From contig CAJVPJ010000469.1 of NCBI GenBank assembly GCA_910592205.1, forward strand, positions 1-24,238: a stretch of DNA of 24,238 bases, read 5' to 3'. The first letter of the stretch is position 1. Every line of letters begins with the position of its first letter. The position numbers and the translations under genes are program-made. This DNA is from Paraglomus occultum (taxonomy: Eukaryota; Glomeromycota; Glomeromycetes; Paraglomerales; Paraglomeraceae). Positions 9,701 through 21,265 of the stretch are shown here, piece by piece. The notes beneath the pieces were generated by a model. It saw only the letters and a list, made by a program, of their open reading frames with translations. It made no database searches and had not been told where the DNA came from.

Positions 9701-12700
9701 TCGAAATGCTTCAACGTCGCATACTTCAATGCTTTCTGGCCATTAAACCAATCACCGCTTACGACAACTTATCTTCACAGTTGCTGAAAATGTGTTTATC
9801 CAATTTTGCGGATCCCGATAAGAGCACCGGATCATCTATTACAGCAGCTATTACAAGGGAAGGTAGTTTTGGTGGAGTATGGACTGTTGGAGATGGATAT
9901 GGATACGGTGTGACTAGTAAATTGAAGGGAATGGACGTTGAAGTTGGAGTTGTTGATGGATTTATAGAGGACAAGAGAAGTAGACGTAAAGACTGGTTGA
10001 ACAGAGATATGGTAGAGAGTGAAGTAGAGAATCTGGTGAGTGAATTTTGTTGGACGGTTTATGTTATTAAATGTCATATCAACATAATGCTGATTACTTT
10101 TTTTTTACAACTCTTTTACAGCTGGAGAGACCAGTACTTGGCGCTCCTGAACATGACTCGTTAATGATATATACTACCTTTTGGTCTTCTGCGTCGTCTC
10201 TTCATATCCCCAAACCCCATTCTCCTGCTACAACAGTAGTTGACTGTAGCATCGAACTTTTTTCTACCCTGTTCCCATTCCAAAACGCAACATCTCAACT
10301 GTCATTACTGGACCAATTAACAAAGTCGGTTCGCAACCCCAAATTAGACAAAATTCCTGGACGTAAAATGGCTATACAAGTCAATGCGGTAGTATCAATT
10401 TTAGGGGCGTTTACACATATAATGACGTCATCCAGTAAGAGAACAGACGAATCCATGCCGTGTATAGCAGATAAGAATGTGGGAACAATGGCGATGGAAT
10501 TGCTGCAAGAAACCATAGTCCATTCTGATCCATATCTTCGCAACGTAGCCAGCGAAGCACTCGGCAGACTAGTAAGCATTCTTGGTGGATCTCTGATTCC
10601 GGAACAGATACAAACTCTAGTTGATCAAGTGGTCAATAATAGAGATCCTGATTCACGAGCAGGTAGCGCACTTGCGCTTGGGAACATATACAGTCATGTA
10701 GGAGGAATGGCAGCAGGGAACCATTTGAAGACAATAGTTGGAATACTGCTCTCGCTCAGCAGTGATCCTCATCCGGTAGTACATTTCTGGGCATTACATT
10801 CACTTTCGCGGACGATAGAATCTGCCGGATTAATGTTCTCACAGTATGTTAGTAGTACTTTGGGTATAATTGCAAAACTATATATGGCCGAAACACATGA
10901 ACCAGGCGGTGGCTCAGTTGGCACCACGAATGTCGGATTAGGCTGGTCAGCATATCAACAATTCGGTAAGATAATTTACGGGCTTATCGGCACACTTGGA
11001 CCTGAACTCCAGCAGAACATAAAAATCCGTGATTTATGTCTACGAATTGTAACGGAGCTAAAGAACGATACCGAGGCTTCCGTTGTTGTTGAATCTATTC
11101 GATGCATTCAACATTTTATCATGTTTGCTCAACAACACATTGACCTTCCATCTTTAATCTCATTTTTGCAATTGCAATTATCGAGCATGCATCTACCGTT
11201 GAAGAAAGTGGCTGTTACTTGCTTGTATCAGTTGGTACAACGAGATGCAAAAAAAGTTTTTGAAATTTCAACGGGTTTAGATGATCAATTGTTCTCGTTG
11301 CTGGATACAGATCCATCAGTAGACGGTGTGAGAGATATAGTACTTAGTTGGTTGAAGCAAACGGCGATAAATAGCCCATCGACGTGGGTCGAAGTGTGTA
11401 GAAAAGTAATGTCTAAACAGGGATCTACATCCGGGAGTAATTCTCTTGCCGTGTCAACGTTCAATGAGTCAGATACAACCAATGGGGACTTTTTTGAAAA
11501 TGAAGAGGAAAATATAAACACATACACATCTTTCGACAATGAAACTGAAGACTTTTCTGTTGCCTCTCCGACTCATTCTTCCTTCCCTACAACCGCGTCC
11601 ACGTCCACATTTACTTCTTCGACTGTTCCTTCCCGTCCATCGCACAATACTCCTTCTGATCAAATACATATTCCACCCCGTTGGCGAACACAATTGTTTG
11701 TTTTACAATGTCTGAGACAAGTGGTCGAGGTTATACATTCACACGGTATCAGGGAACACTTTGATTTGCTTGTTGCACGAGAAGGAAAAGATAAAGACTA
11801 TCTCGTGTTGAGAGTAGGCGAATTGATTAAAATGGCCTTTACTGCTTCCACGGCCTTGGTGGGGGAAATGAGGTTAGAAGGATTGGAACTGTTGAGAGAT
11901 GTTATTGAGGTAGAGGAAATATTTCATCAAAAAATTTTTTTGATATAGTAAGAAATGGAACACTTTACATAACTTTTTGCAAATTGCTTTTTGTTTACAG
12001 AAATTCGCTGCTACGCCCGATCCCGATTTCGAAGAAGCTGCATTATTAGAACAGTATCAGGTTGAGTATTCATCATTATTGTCAACTCTTCAATAGTGCG
12101 GATGTTAATTCAAAGTCACTCTCATTTCTCATTTCCTCAGGCTCAAATAGGTGCTGCATTGACACCGGCCTTTTCTTCGGATACTTCTCCAGAGATTCTC
12201 TCAGCTGCTGTCAAAGTCTGCGGGGTGTTTGTTGGCAGCGGGATTGTGAAGGAATTATATAGAATGGGTAGAATATTAAAGTTGCTTACGACTGCATTAG
12301 AAAATTGTAAAGGTGAGCATAAAGATGTATGTACATATAATTTTCATCGTATGCTCTTTCTACAACTTTTTCCACCTGTTGTTTTTTTTTCCCAACACTA
12401 TTATCAAGATTCCATCCCAAGGAAGACGTCTTCCTCGGCGCCCCTATCTCCACACGCATCCATCATGGTCCGTCTTTCCATAATCAATGCCTGGGCAGAG
12501 TTACAAGTTTCGACCCTAAAGCAACCCTACCTAATTCAGGTTGTTTCTCCAAACTTGCCTCTCTTATGTCCACTGTGGGTTTCATCCTTAAGGGATTATG
12601 CGAGATTACAGGTTGAGGAGTGGATCGAGATGGAGGGGATAGGAGGGAACGGAAAGGGAAAGGGGAATGATGGAGGAGGGATATTGGGGAAAGGATTAGG

Positions 12701-15081
12701 GCAGGGGGAAGTGTTTGATTCTATGTATGGTGGATTGACGAGAGAGGTTATATTGCCGGTAAGTAAGAGGTGTGATTACATATAGAGGGATGTTCATTTT
12801 TTGGCCTGTAAATCATGTTCAATTCTATCAATTAACACACATTATTTTAAAGTATTACAACAAATCATGGTTGACCATCCTGGGAGCAGTTGCAAGTCTA
12901 ATAGAAGTGGATAATTCATTGATCGCTCAATCGCTCAACAATGAAACTCCCCCAACTACTCCCCAATCATCGGCATCCGCAGCAATATCGACAGAGACCA
13001 TACACAAACCAGCTAGTCAATCTCTGACATTTCCTATCCTCTTTGGTTTATGTATCCAATCCCTTTCGTCCTCCCAAATTTCGCCGAAAATTCTCCGAGT
13101 CTGCCTTGACTCGTTGGCATCCATATTGAAGCCTTCTTGTGTCGGTGAATCTTTTTTGGAAAAGGCTGTGTTCCTAGAAATGCTTAGCTTGTTCGACAAA
13201 TTGGTAATTGTGGAAGGTATTCAGGTGCAATTTAAGGTACTGAACATCATTAAGAATGTGACAAGAGATTTTGGAAAGTGGTGTTGCGATGACTTGGATA
13301 CTGGGAGGTGAGTAAGAAATATTATGGCATTTACATGTTAGAGGTTGGGGGTTTTTCGTTCGCTTCCTACCCCGGATTATTTTATTTGACAATCTATGAC
13401 ATTATCGACCCAACTCTTGACAGGCTTGATGACTAATTGTATTTGGACATTGAATATTGATCATGATTCCTTTTCTAGTTTCGATCCCATTTCCGCCGTC
13501 ACACCGCCCATTTCAACGTCCTCACCCCTTTCCGATGGAGCAGACCAAAATTTTGGGACCAAAACTTATCACATACTTCGTCTTCTTCTTCACATCATCT
13601 TCATCAATCACCCTTCCTTGTCTTCTTTTTCATCCTCTTCCACCTCTCCTTCATCTTCGATTTCACTTCTCCGATCACAGTCGGCAGTGGTTTCGCGTAC
13701 GTCTCAGGAATCTATTATTGTTTTAAAGATGACGTGTGATATTATGACGGCTTTGTTTAGGTTATTGGGAGAGCATAATAACCCGATGACAGTTGATGAC
13801 AGCAAGATCAATAAGGATACTCCAACAGGAAACGTTCTACCTGTGGTTGTGTTCATATACGTTTCGATGATAACTCACAAGGATTTTCAAGCTGATCTTG
13901 TTCCACACGTTCTTGTGAATCTGAAATTAATCCTCGAGAGTCTCAGTGGGTGTGAACTCGTTGATAAAGACTTGCTGGAAAGAGTTATCGCAGTGACCGT
14001 AGAGGCTCTCTCATCACGGGTTTGTGATGTTGTCGGTGTTGGGTGAGTTGGCCTATGTATTGAACGAACGAATGTACATCATATGCATTCAATAATATTT
14101 ACCCGTTTTACAATGCAACACGTTTATTAGAACGGATAAACTATCTGAAGAAGAATGTTTGGTTGTTAAACACAGTTTATTATCCGTCACGCTCGTTCTT
14201 ACAACTAGTACGAACGTCACCGTCCATAGTCGATTGCTGGAACAGTACGCTGGAATATTAAAGATGTGTTACTATTTACCTCAGCCGATGGTAAGTATGA
14301 AATTAGAATGCCATCATTTCATATGTGCAGCGAAAGAGAACATCTCGCTCATCACATTTCATATGCGCATCACCCTTTCCGCTCGCAAAAGATCGCTACA
14401 ACAGCATTCCATTGCACTCGCACGCTTTTCTTACTCGCAAAACGGACAGTTTCTTCGTCACCTCCCTCATTGGCTCAAACCTTTACAAGGCTTTTGATTC
14501 CGCAGATCATAGAATATGTCAAAAGTGTCAATGAGAAAGGATCGAAAGACGATGATGGTGAGAGCAGGGAGCATATAGATGTGAATGTTGTGGAGGAAGC
14601 ATTAAAGAGTCTATCGAGTGTTGCCATGGTAGTTACTGATGCTCAACGTAAGTTTAAGATGAAGATATTGAGAAGTTTTATTATTTTTGGGAAACCACTA
14701 ACTAACTCGTGCAATCAATCTATTACACATTTTGCGTTACCAGTTCCGTATCTCCTATCTTCGACTCTCCTCCCAACTTTATCGATACTTCTCTGTAGCC
14801 CGCCTCTCTCCGCCCCTCTCCCTCCTATCCATAACCTTTCCACTTCCCACATACTTTCACTCGCCACATCTTTTTCTCCTCAATTCAAGACATCACTCTC
14901 ATCTATTTCACCTGAAACTAAGATAAAGCTAGAAAGCGCGATCCGCTTTAGCGTCGAGATGAAACAGGAAGAAGAGAGAAATAAAGAAGAGAGGGAGGAG
15001 AGACAAAGAAAAGAGAGAGAGAGAAGAGAAGAGAGAGAAAGAACCAGGATTAGCTTGAAGACTGAATTTAGTGGGTTTTAG
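6719..15081 (+). CDS. LAA1: HEATR5 / Laa1 family HEAT-repeat protein (AP-1 and clathrin trafficking)
   Basis: I resolve 14 exons: 6719-6934, 7142-7365, 7596-7707, 7921-8076, 8230-10035, 10122-11909, 12001-12060, 12141-12312, 12409-12758, 12853-13307, 13479-14042, 14131-14290, 14392-14647, 14744-15081. All phases join, total 6657 nt, 2218 aa (human HEATR5B and yeast Laa1 are about 2000-2070 aa). Collinear matches to HEATR5 (recalled) include IYLFNWLASAERELLRA near the start, LAALHCVGV, ILIGSLMCLGPNFVKLHLPQ, PLDVSFELS, VASEALGRL, GNHLKTIVGILLSLSSDPHP, FWALHSLSRTIESAGLM and ALLEQYQAQIGAAL. The whole protein is HEAT/ARM solenoid. Known family role: Laa1/HEATR5 binds AP-1 and supports clathrin-mediated endosome-Golgi transport. 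The C-terminus is a very charged Glu/Arg helix (about residues 2175-2210). An alternative start at ATG 6701 would add six residues (MHIYIV). Intron 13 is 96 nt with no stop, so its retention would be in frame. Confidence 0.92.
7382..7417. repeat. Minisatellite, four 9-bp ATGCGGGGT units
   Basis: Four perfect tandem copies lie inside intron 2 of the HEATR5/Laa1 gene and are followed by degenerate units (ATGTGGGATGTGCGG). Because 9 is a multiple of three, they create spurious RGM/HIPRIP-like frames on both strands. Confidence 0.9.
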
Positions 15082-15280
15082 GCAACCGGTTTACTAAGGA
15101 AAAACTTGGGGCATTATAATTTGGGTTGTGAGTGAAAGAATTGAATGAAAATGGAAATAGAATGTCTGGAGTATTCAATATCTGCTAATGATATCAAACT
15201 TTAATTTCACGTTTAATGGCATAAAGCTATCGTAGTTAGTTTAGCATGTATGTACGTAAAACTTGATAGTCTGTTCTCTT

Positions 15281-15315
15281 TTATTATTATTGTTGTTGTT
15301 ATTGTTGTTGTTGTT
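15281..15315. repeat. TTA/TTG trinucleotide microsatellite
   Basis: (TTA) units pass into (TTG) units, with one interruption. It lies in the 3' flank of the HEATR5/Laa1 gene. AATAAA at 15352-15357 could serve as a distant poly(A) signal, but that is uncertain. Confidence 0.75.
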
Positions 15316-15362
15316 TATACAGAATTTTTTAATAATTATAATAGAGTAAAAAATAAAATAAA

Positions 15363-16110
15363 TTAAGTAATTAATCCACAATTCGTCACCTTATGCTTAA
15401 TCCCACTCTTATTATACCGTGCTATTAAATATTTGATAGCAAGATTCATTTCCGACACATATCTTCCATGTCGGGACTCATATATTAAGTCTACAGCCAA
15501 GACCGCCTTGTAAAGTTTCTCGTTATTTGGAGAATTTGTATTAGGATTATTGTGAATTAATGTTTCGATAAACTTTACGATAACTTGATTGCGTCTACTT
15601 TGCCATGTTAATATCTGCGATTCCCTTCAAGTTACGCAATATCAACAACAGGCTTTATCCTGATCGAATTTCATTGTTCAATAAGATTCCCGTTTGCCCA
15701 AGTTGTTCTTGGTATAGTTTCTTTGTGCGAGTTATATTCATTAAGACATTTTCTTAGTTCTGATCCTGAAGTTGATCTTCTATTACTTGCTTTAATTGAC
15801 TAATAATGTTAGTAAGATCTGATACAGACTGGGTTTCTGATTTGTTATTAGGCTTCCGCCTTCAGTACTTTCAAATGTTCTTAGTAATGTCACCTATCAT
15901 TGAGAAGGGTGTTTCGTTGTTGTTAAAATTAACAGACTAGTATCATCTGGATTAGTATCAATCCGACGTCGTTTGTTCAATAATTGATAAAACTAAGTTG
16001 GTTATAATGCTTTTCACAAATGGAGTAAGAGTTCAAACAAGGTTGGAGGTCTACGAGTTCAGGTATAAATTCATGGTAAAGTGGAAGACGTTTAGTTGCT
16101 TGACCGCCAC
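15363..16110 (-). pseudogene. Decayed lineage-specific gene (Cys/His motif, RRR basic patch, coiled coil, KLYKAVLAVD tail)
   Basis: Read on the minus strand, coding-like blocks follow one another in order but in changing frames, with stops between them. The blocks are: RLPLYHEFIPELVDLQPCLN and SYSICEKHYNQLSFIN; then NKRRRIDTNPDDTSLLILTT; then SETQSVSDLTNIISQLKQVI; then ELRKCLNEYNSHKETIPRTT; then SRRNQVIVKFIETLIHNNPN and NEKLYKAVLAVDLIYESRHG, ending at TAA 15365-15363. At least four frame disruptions are needed, so this is a real relic rather than sequencing error. The order Cys-His motif, basic patch, coiled coil, LYKAxxAVDxIYExRHxRYVSExNLA recalls a highly repeated glomeromycotan family (recollection). 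Function unknown. Confidence 0.6.
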
Positions 16111-16970
16111 TAGTATATCACCATACTTGCGATTCCTTCGCCTCACAGGACTTTTAATCTAACTTTACTGTACTTCTTAATTAAAAACGCAACAAATCGA
16201 CTACACAAAAATTTTTGATGGAAGTCCTAGCTGACAGTGGCGTGATCGCCAAATAAACATAAATATTATCTCATTGTTGCACCGCGTGCATTTTTTACGC
16301 GTTCCCATTTGCACACAGTCCGTCTTGACATCTCTTTCTTATTTGATGACGGATAAAAGAAGTTGCAACACCAACACCAACACCACGGTATGTTTATTAC
16401 CCATTTTCCGGTTAAATTCAATGTTAGGCTGGTTTTATTTATTTAATTTATTATTATTATTATTATTATTATTTTAATTTTTTGAATAATACAGTCTGAA
16501 TTGTCACATTTAGCTTCAGTCACTGGGTATTTCCGTGAGACCGAATGGTCATATACTGGATTTTTAAACGCCGTGAAATGTCAGTTTAACGTAAACACTT
16601 CGTGACTACATTAAAAACAACTTGGGCGGTTTGTAAGCTACTTGAAAGATGTCAGCAAACACAACACAAATGAACAAATACTTCGAGCTACGGATCTGAT
16701 TTACGAGGTTGTAATCGTCTATTGTGCACATATCGTCTCGTTGACAGCAAAATCTATGCAAACTCCCGAAGGTATCGTCCCTCAACGGGGGTATAGGTGA
16801 CGCCCCTCGCGTAGGATTTTGTGAGCTTATCTATTACTTGCACCACTGAGAGAAGGTATCGCCCCTCAACTCTCGGATAGGTGACGTCCTCGGCGCAAGT
16901 GTAGTGCGCTCCAACGAGCAATACCTAAAATATCAAATTGATTATTAATCGACTTTGTTGTTTATTAAAG
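16111..16970. other. Spacer with simple repeats; possible 5' end of the next gene
   Basis: (CAACAC) repeats lie at 16366-16386 and an ATT microsatellite at 16448-16475. ATG 16649 opens MSANTTQMNKYFELRI then TGA. This could be a broken first exon of the downstream gene, but no donor was found before the stop. The imperfect direct repeat at 16768-16899 is listed separately. Confidence 0.45.
16768..16899. repeat. Imperfect direct repeat, about 45 bp twice
   Basis: Copy 1 is 16768-16812 and copy 2 is 16852-16899, sharing GAAGGTATCGYCCCTCAAC, GATAGGTGACG/GTATAGGTGACG and a CCTCG(G)CG tail. Start-to-start distance is 84 bp. Both are much GC-richer than the flanks. They lie directly upstream of the gene at 16971. 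Confidence 0.7.
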
Positions 16971-18508
16971 AAATACACCTCAGAAGTCACGGAATTTTGG
17001 AGAAATTATGAACGGAATAAAAGACTTCAAGTGAAACAGGTAATATTCGCATATTTATACAGCAGTTGAGTTTCATGCTAACCTACACGTAACCATAATA
17101 GGTCCGAGTTAATGCACAGTTCAAAGCATTAGAAATTCTTGATACTGCAACTATCAATCAAGGCAATTTACTTGTCACCCAGATATCAGAAGCCCAGAAC
17201 AGACAATCGGACACAACTTGTGACAATGAACATAATAATATTGATGATGACGAGAACCCTTTTATCTTTTACAACAATGATGATGAAAGTTCAGGATTTG
17301 GAAAGATAGATGACAACAAGGTCAGAAACTTTTATGGTAAATTATTATAAATAATATATTATTGAATGACTATTTGATTCCCTATTTGTTTGTTCAAAGT
17401 CCGAGAAACGTTGCCTGTCTGAAGAATCATATCCCAAGATTTGGAAGATTGACAAACATCTATCTGTTGAATGTGTGCTTACGTCTGGAGAGAATTTTAC
17501 GGAAATATGGAAAATATACTTGACTAAGATAATCTTGAATGAGCGGAGCGTGGAACATGACCTTATTGTGAAAACCTTTGAGAACCCTTTACTCAAATCT
17601 TTGTGTTCAGAAGCATCATGGAAGCAACTCAGGGGGAAACAATTGTCTCTTGCGGAGGAGAAAGGATTAGAGAAATTTCAACCCCTTTTTCAAGGAGGCG
17701 CTGAAAATAGTAAACTCTCTTTACTGCAACAGTTTTTCAAGATATGTGCAACGATGGGGGAAGAGGATAATGTCTCTCCATTCGAACAGTATGCATCACT
17801 CGTGATCCATCATTTTATTAGTGAAATTACAACCCAAACAAACGTCATTTCAAATCGTTCTACAACTGAAGCAATGTGGAGTGTAATAATTAGTATCGTG
17901 ATTGGAAAGGCCATACGCGCAGATGATATTGAATATATATGGGGAGAAGTTGAATTGGAGTCGACGGCATTCCGAAGAGACGGTGGTAATGATGTTTTAT
18001 CCGTCTTGAAAGTAGCCACAAGGCACAAGGCAGACGGCGTGGCAGTGTCAAATGATGTTTCACTATGGAGATATCCTATGCACTACAGAACGAAGACAGG
18101 AAAAAGACGGCTGAAGACCTTTACAAGTTACTTCGAGAAATGAGGGACATGATTCATATTACTAAAGGAAAAAAACGTAAACAAGGCTACAAGATACCAA
18201 GAGAAGGTTTACGTGTATATGGCGCACAATGTCGTGGATATGCAGTAGACCTGTACGAGATGGATTACATAAAACCTTTCTACGTCGTCCGTAGAATCGG
18301 AACTGTTGTAATTTGCCAAAGTAATAGTAAGAAACTCGCCTTTGTTTTACGAATGATGTGGGCATTTAGAGAAAGGATAAGCACTGCGAACAAGGTCTGG
18401 GACAATTTGGAAAGTAGATATGAAACTCATACACCGCAAAGCTCGTCTGATGACGGAGATGATTACGCTAAGGCGACACCGAAAAAACGTATAAAACTTG
18501 CTTGCTAG
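16971..18508 (+). pseudogene. Lineage-specific hypothetical protein with a one-base frameshift
   Basis: Exons 16971-17039 (KYTSEVTEFWRNYERNKRLQ), 17102-17320 (VRVNAQFKALEILDTATINQ, then a polar acidic stretch) and 17400-18508 join in phase; the donor at 17321 is a weak GTCAGA. No start codon was found: the first exon has no Met and a stop precedes it. In the large exon the frame runs RHKADGVAVSNDVSL to about 18060, then must shift by one missing base to EISYALQNEDRKKTAEDLYK and YGAQCRGYAVDLYEMDY, ending at TAG 18506-18508. Without the shift it stops at 18143. The C-terminus has a nuclear-signal-like PKKRIK. Spacing ADG...ExS resembles PD-(D/E)XK-like folds (speculative). The family looks like a recurrent glomeromycotan hypothetical. 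It is either a pseudogene or an assembly indel. Confidence 0.6.
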
Positions 18509-19775
18509 TATTAAATAATAGCACTTATTATAAAGCCTTGTACATTTTGTTCGTTCCGCACGATTTCACATGATCGAATTACATCACTATAATAGCTTTT
18601 TAATTTCAGCGAAGCCTGCCTGTATTTGCCTTATATATTAATATATAGCATATTTATCAAAGCGACCTATTGTTCTTTATTGTTATGGTCTTATTCGTTA
18701 AGCTTTGGGGACACAATTGCAATTAATGAGTCAACCAATGTAAAATAATTCAAATTCTTCGTTTTCGTGATTATGGAATGCGTGCACTTTTGAAAATATA
18801 ATAGTACTAAAAGCACCAATGTAATTGCAAGGGAAGAAAATGCTCGAACCCAAAGTCATTTATTAACGTATCCGTCTTATTTAGCCCCATAAGCGATAGA
18901 CACTTCTGTTCAACAACACAAAGTATAGAATTATTATTAGAATATAATAATAGTTGTTAGCTGAAGAGTATATTAATTATCAAATTCGACGCAGCTAATT
19001 AGGAAACCCTTTCTTTATTCATTCCTAGTAAATGAGCCCTTATCAATTGTAGACATAGCTTTTATAACTGATCGTATTTTATTAAAGCGTAAATATCAAA
19101 AATTAAATTAAACTCATTGTTCGCTTTGTACTAGTACCATTGGGACGGCATATGACACCATCAATGGGCCCGACTATCATTTGCCCGGATTTATTTATTC
19201 ATTCCCACTCTAGCATACAAGTCAAGATTAATAATGGGAAAATGATTGTCGGCCCCCCCATCGATGTGTATATGCTTAATTAATTCAAAAGTTTATATTG
19301 CGTTAGAGCAGGTTATTGACAAAGTAGAATTAATATAAATGAGTAAATGGTGGGAATGTTTTATTAGAAAATTTTGTGTGTAACGGTTGGGTACTCGACT
19401 TTTTCGGGTAACTGCAATTATGTGATAGTCAAGGTCTTTTTTCCCCCAATCCTTTTTTGTTGCTACTGCTACTTCAACAAATTAGCAGATGGAGGGTCGA
19501 CAGTTTCAAGTTTGCAGTTATATTTTCGGCCGCTTCAGCTGGCAAACCTCTGTATGTAGAAGTTGACATGATTGGATACGTTTGTGTGTCGTCAATCTTT
19601 GTTTTTTCAGGGTCACCAAGTCTGATGTTGTGTCTCAATTCCGATTACCTAATTCTTACGGGAGGAAAATCTGGAACAGAAATAGTAATATTTAAAAATA
19701 GGTATACATCATCTTCATCTCGAGCCAAGTCCTTGGCGTTTTTGCCTTTCGTTTCTCCTGTCATACTATATTCCA
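18509..19775. other. Intergenic region with an imperfect inverted repeat
   Basis: No supported gene; frames at 19374-19559 and 19457-19876 overlap the start of the next gene in other frames. 18832-18880 resembles 1616-1664. The inverted repeat at 19156-19266 is listed separately. Confidence 0.5.
19156..19266. repeat. Imperfect inverted repeat, about 33-bp arms
   Basis: Left arm 19156-19188 (CACCATCAATGGGCCCGACT... TTTGCCCGG) pairs with the reverse complement of 19233-19266 (CATCGATGGGGGGGCCGACA... TTTTCCCATT). The loop is about 44 nt and AT-rich. It could be a hairpin or the remains of a small transposon. Confidence 0.6.
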
Positions 19776-21060
19776 ATGTCGTTCATTCACACCAACAAAC
19801 CGCGCACGTTAGCGAACTTATTCGACGACTTGGATTTGTCAGACGAAAGTGTTGGGGAAAACACCGTGTACAGTGAAGCAGTTCCTTTGACAGGAAGACC
19901 AATAGAACGAGACACCCGGCATTCCTATTTGACAGAGGAAGCATCATTTGGTCGAGAAAACACCCAACGAGATTGCAAATGCGCTTCTTGCCTACTAGGT
20001 AAATATCAAAATTATGAGCCTGTCGAATTTTAAGAGACGAGCCAAGGCCCTTACCAAGCTGTTGTGGTTCGCACTTTTCCTCCATATTACTGTTTCCAAC
20101 AGCGGTCACACCATCATTCAGAGCGGATTTTGATAACGTACGACGAGTCTTCTCGTCTGAAAAGTTACTTCGACAAGCGGCTGTGTTTGCTGGAACTAGA
20201 ACAATAAGAGACAAGATTGAAGACTATTTCCATGCCACATGGGCTCATCCTCTCCATCTTGGGGTAATTATAAATTATTTTGGTCTAGCATAATATTTTC
20301 TCACTAACCCCGCTGTTGTTAATCGAATCATTTGCAGATACCAATAGTCCAATCCGTTTCGTTCATGAGTAATGACAAGCAATTGTGTGAGAGATTCGAT
20401 GAATATCTATCCGAATTGGCTTTTGACAACATTGAACCGAACGTAAAACCATTATGGCATGGCACAAATGTTAGATGTCTGCTCGGGAACGAGCCGTGTA
20501 ATTCAGAATCAGATGATGCCTGTGCCTCGTGTAATATTCTAAGAAAGGGTTTTGATCTGAATAAAAGTGGCAGTGCCCATCCATACAGAAGGTAAATGGA
20601 GTTTTTCGAGAATTGTGTATGATATCTGAAGATAATGGGGGCTAACATGAAATCTTTACGCGTCGATTGCAGATTCGGATCCGGAATATACTTGCTTCTA
20701 ATTCGTCTAAAGCACATAGTTATGCAGATTCCAGAAACCACCATAACGCATACACAATACTGTTCTGTTGGGTAGCACTTGGCCGGTAAGTATGGAAGCA
20801 AGAAGAGGAGGTCGCGGTGATTAGCAATATTTTCTTCGCTTGATATCTCATTTATTACTTCAATTTGGGTCGAACGCGACAAATGCAGCGATTTTGCAAC
20901 GTCAGAAGATCTTCCTCATTTGACCGAACCTCCATATCGATACCATTCGATACATGGTACAGTAGGACCTCGATTGAACTATGAGGAGTATGTGATTTAT
21001 AGAACGGATGCTGCGGTCCCGTTCGCGGCCGTGACATATAAAGTAAAAGACAACATTTAA
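19776..21060 (+). CDS. PARP-catalytic-domain protein, one-base frameshift in exon 4
   Basis: Exons 19776-19998, 20103-20263, 20338-20591, 20673-20785 and 20889-21060 have good donors and acceptors, and all phases agree except that exon 4 is one base short. It would encode about 307 aa. The N-terminal region is polar (MSFIHTNKPRTLANLFDDLD) with one Cys cluster, CKCASC (67-72). A helical DYFHATWAHPL region precedes the ADP-ribosyltransferase fold: LWHGTN (His169), RRFGSGIY (Tyr219), LNYEEYVIY (Glu284), i.e. the H-Y-E triad of PARP-type enzymes that transfer ADP-ribose from NAD+. After GIYL the frame must gain one base (about 20691-20696) to continue SNSSKAHSYADSRNHHNAYT. Unshifted, translation stops at TAG 20772-20774. 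All later landmarks are intact, so a recent mutation or an assembly error is likely. It is convergent with the paralogous gene at 21266-22785. Confidence 0.75.
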
Positions 21061-21153
21061 GTTGTATTTACGACTATAAATATTTGTACATATTAATATG
21101 TATCACGTGGACAATTTGTATTTTGTATTGACAGCACTTAGAGAATTATTTAT

Positions 21154-21159
21154 AATAAA
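21154..21159 (+). terminator. Poly(A) signal AATAAA
   Basis: Canonical AATAAA lies 94 nt after the stop of the plus-strand PARP gene, within the 205-bp convergent intergenic region. No equally clear signal was seen for the minus-strand gene. Confidence 0.45.
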
Positions 21160-21265
21160 CGATAATGTACTTTTACATTTGAATCATTTGAATTTCTAAT
21201 CAAGTCTGTCTTACTTGACAACTACAGATTAAGCACATGGATACACACGCGCAGGTGTATAAGTA

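Noticed and set aside
13396..13478. Extending HEATR5/Laa1 exon 11 upstream to the ATG at 13396, with acceptor at about 13423
   Set aside because: Exon 10 ends with two extra bases; only the CCTTTTCTAG acceptor at 13478 restores the frame (AG+T), the earlier one gives a stop.
14266..14391. Frame upstream of HEATR5/Laa1 exon 13 (MLLFTSADGKYE...)
   Set aside because: It crosses the GTAAGT donor at 14291; the in-phase acceptor is GCAAAAG at 14391.
16274..16477. 67-codon plus frame ending in poly-Leu
   Set aside because: The leucine run is an ATT microsatellite; the rest has no coding character.
19374..19876. Plus frames before and across the first exon of the PARP gene
   Set aside because: Hydrophobic, composition-driven and out of frame with the supported exon at 19776.
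20820..20888. Apparent lost acceptor before VERDKCSDF in the plus-strand PARP gene
   Set aside because: Using the CAG at 20886-20888 gives GRDFATSEDLPHLTEPP, gap-free with GRGFTETKDNVQLTEPP of the paralog, so the acceptor is intact.
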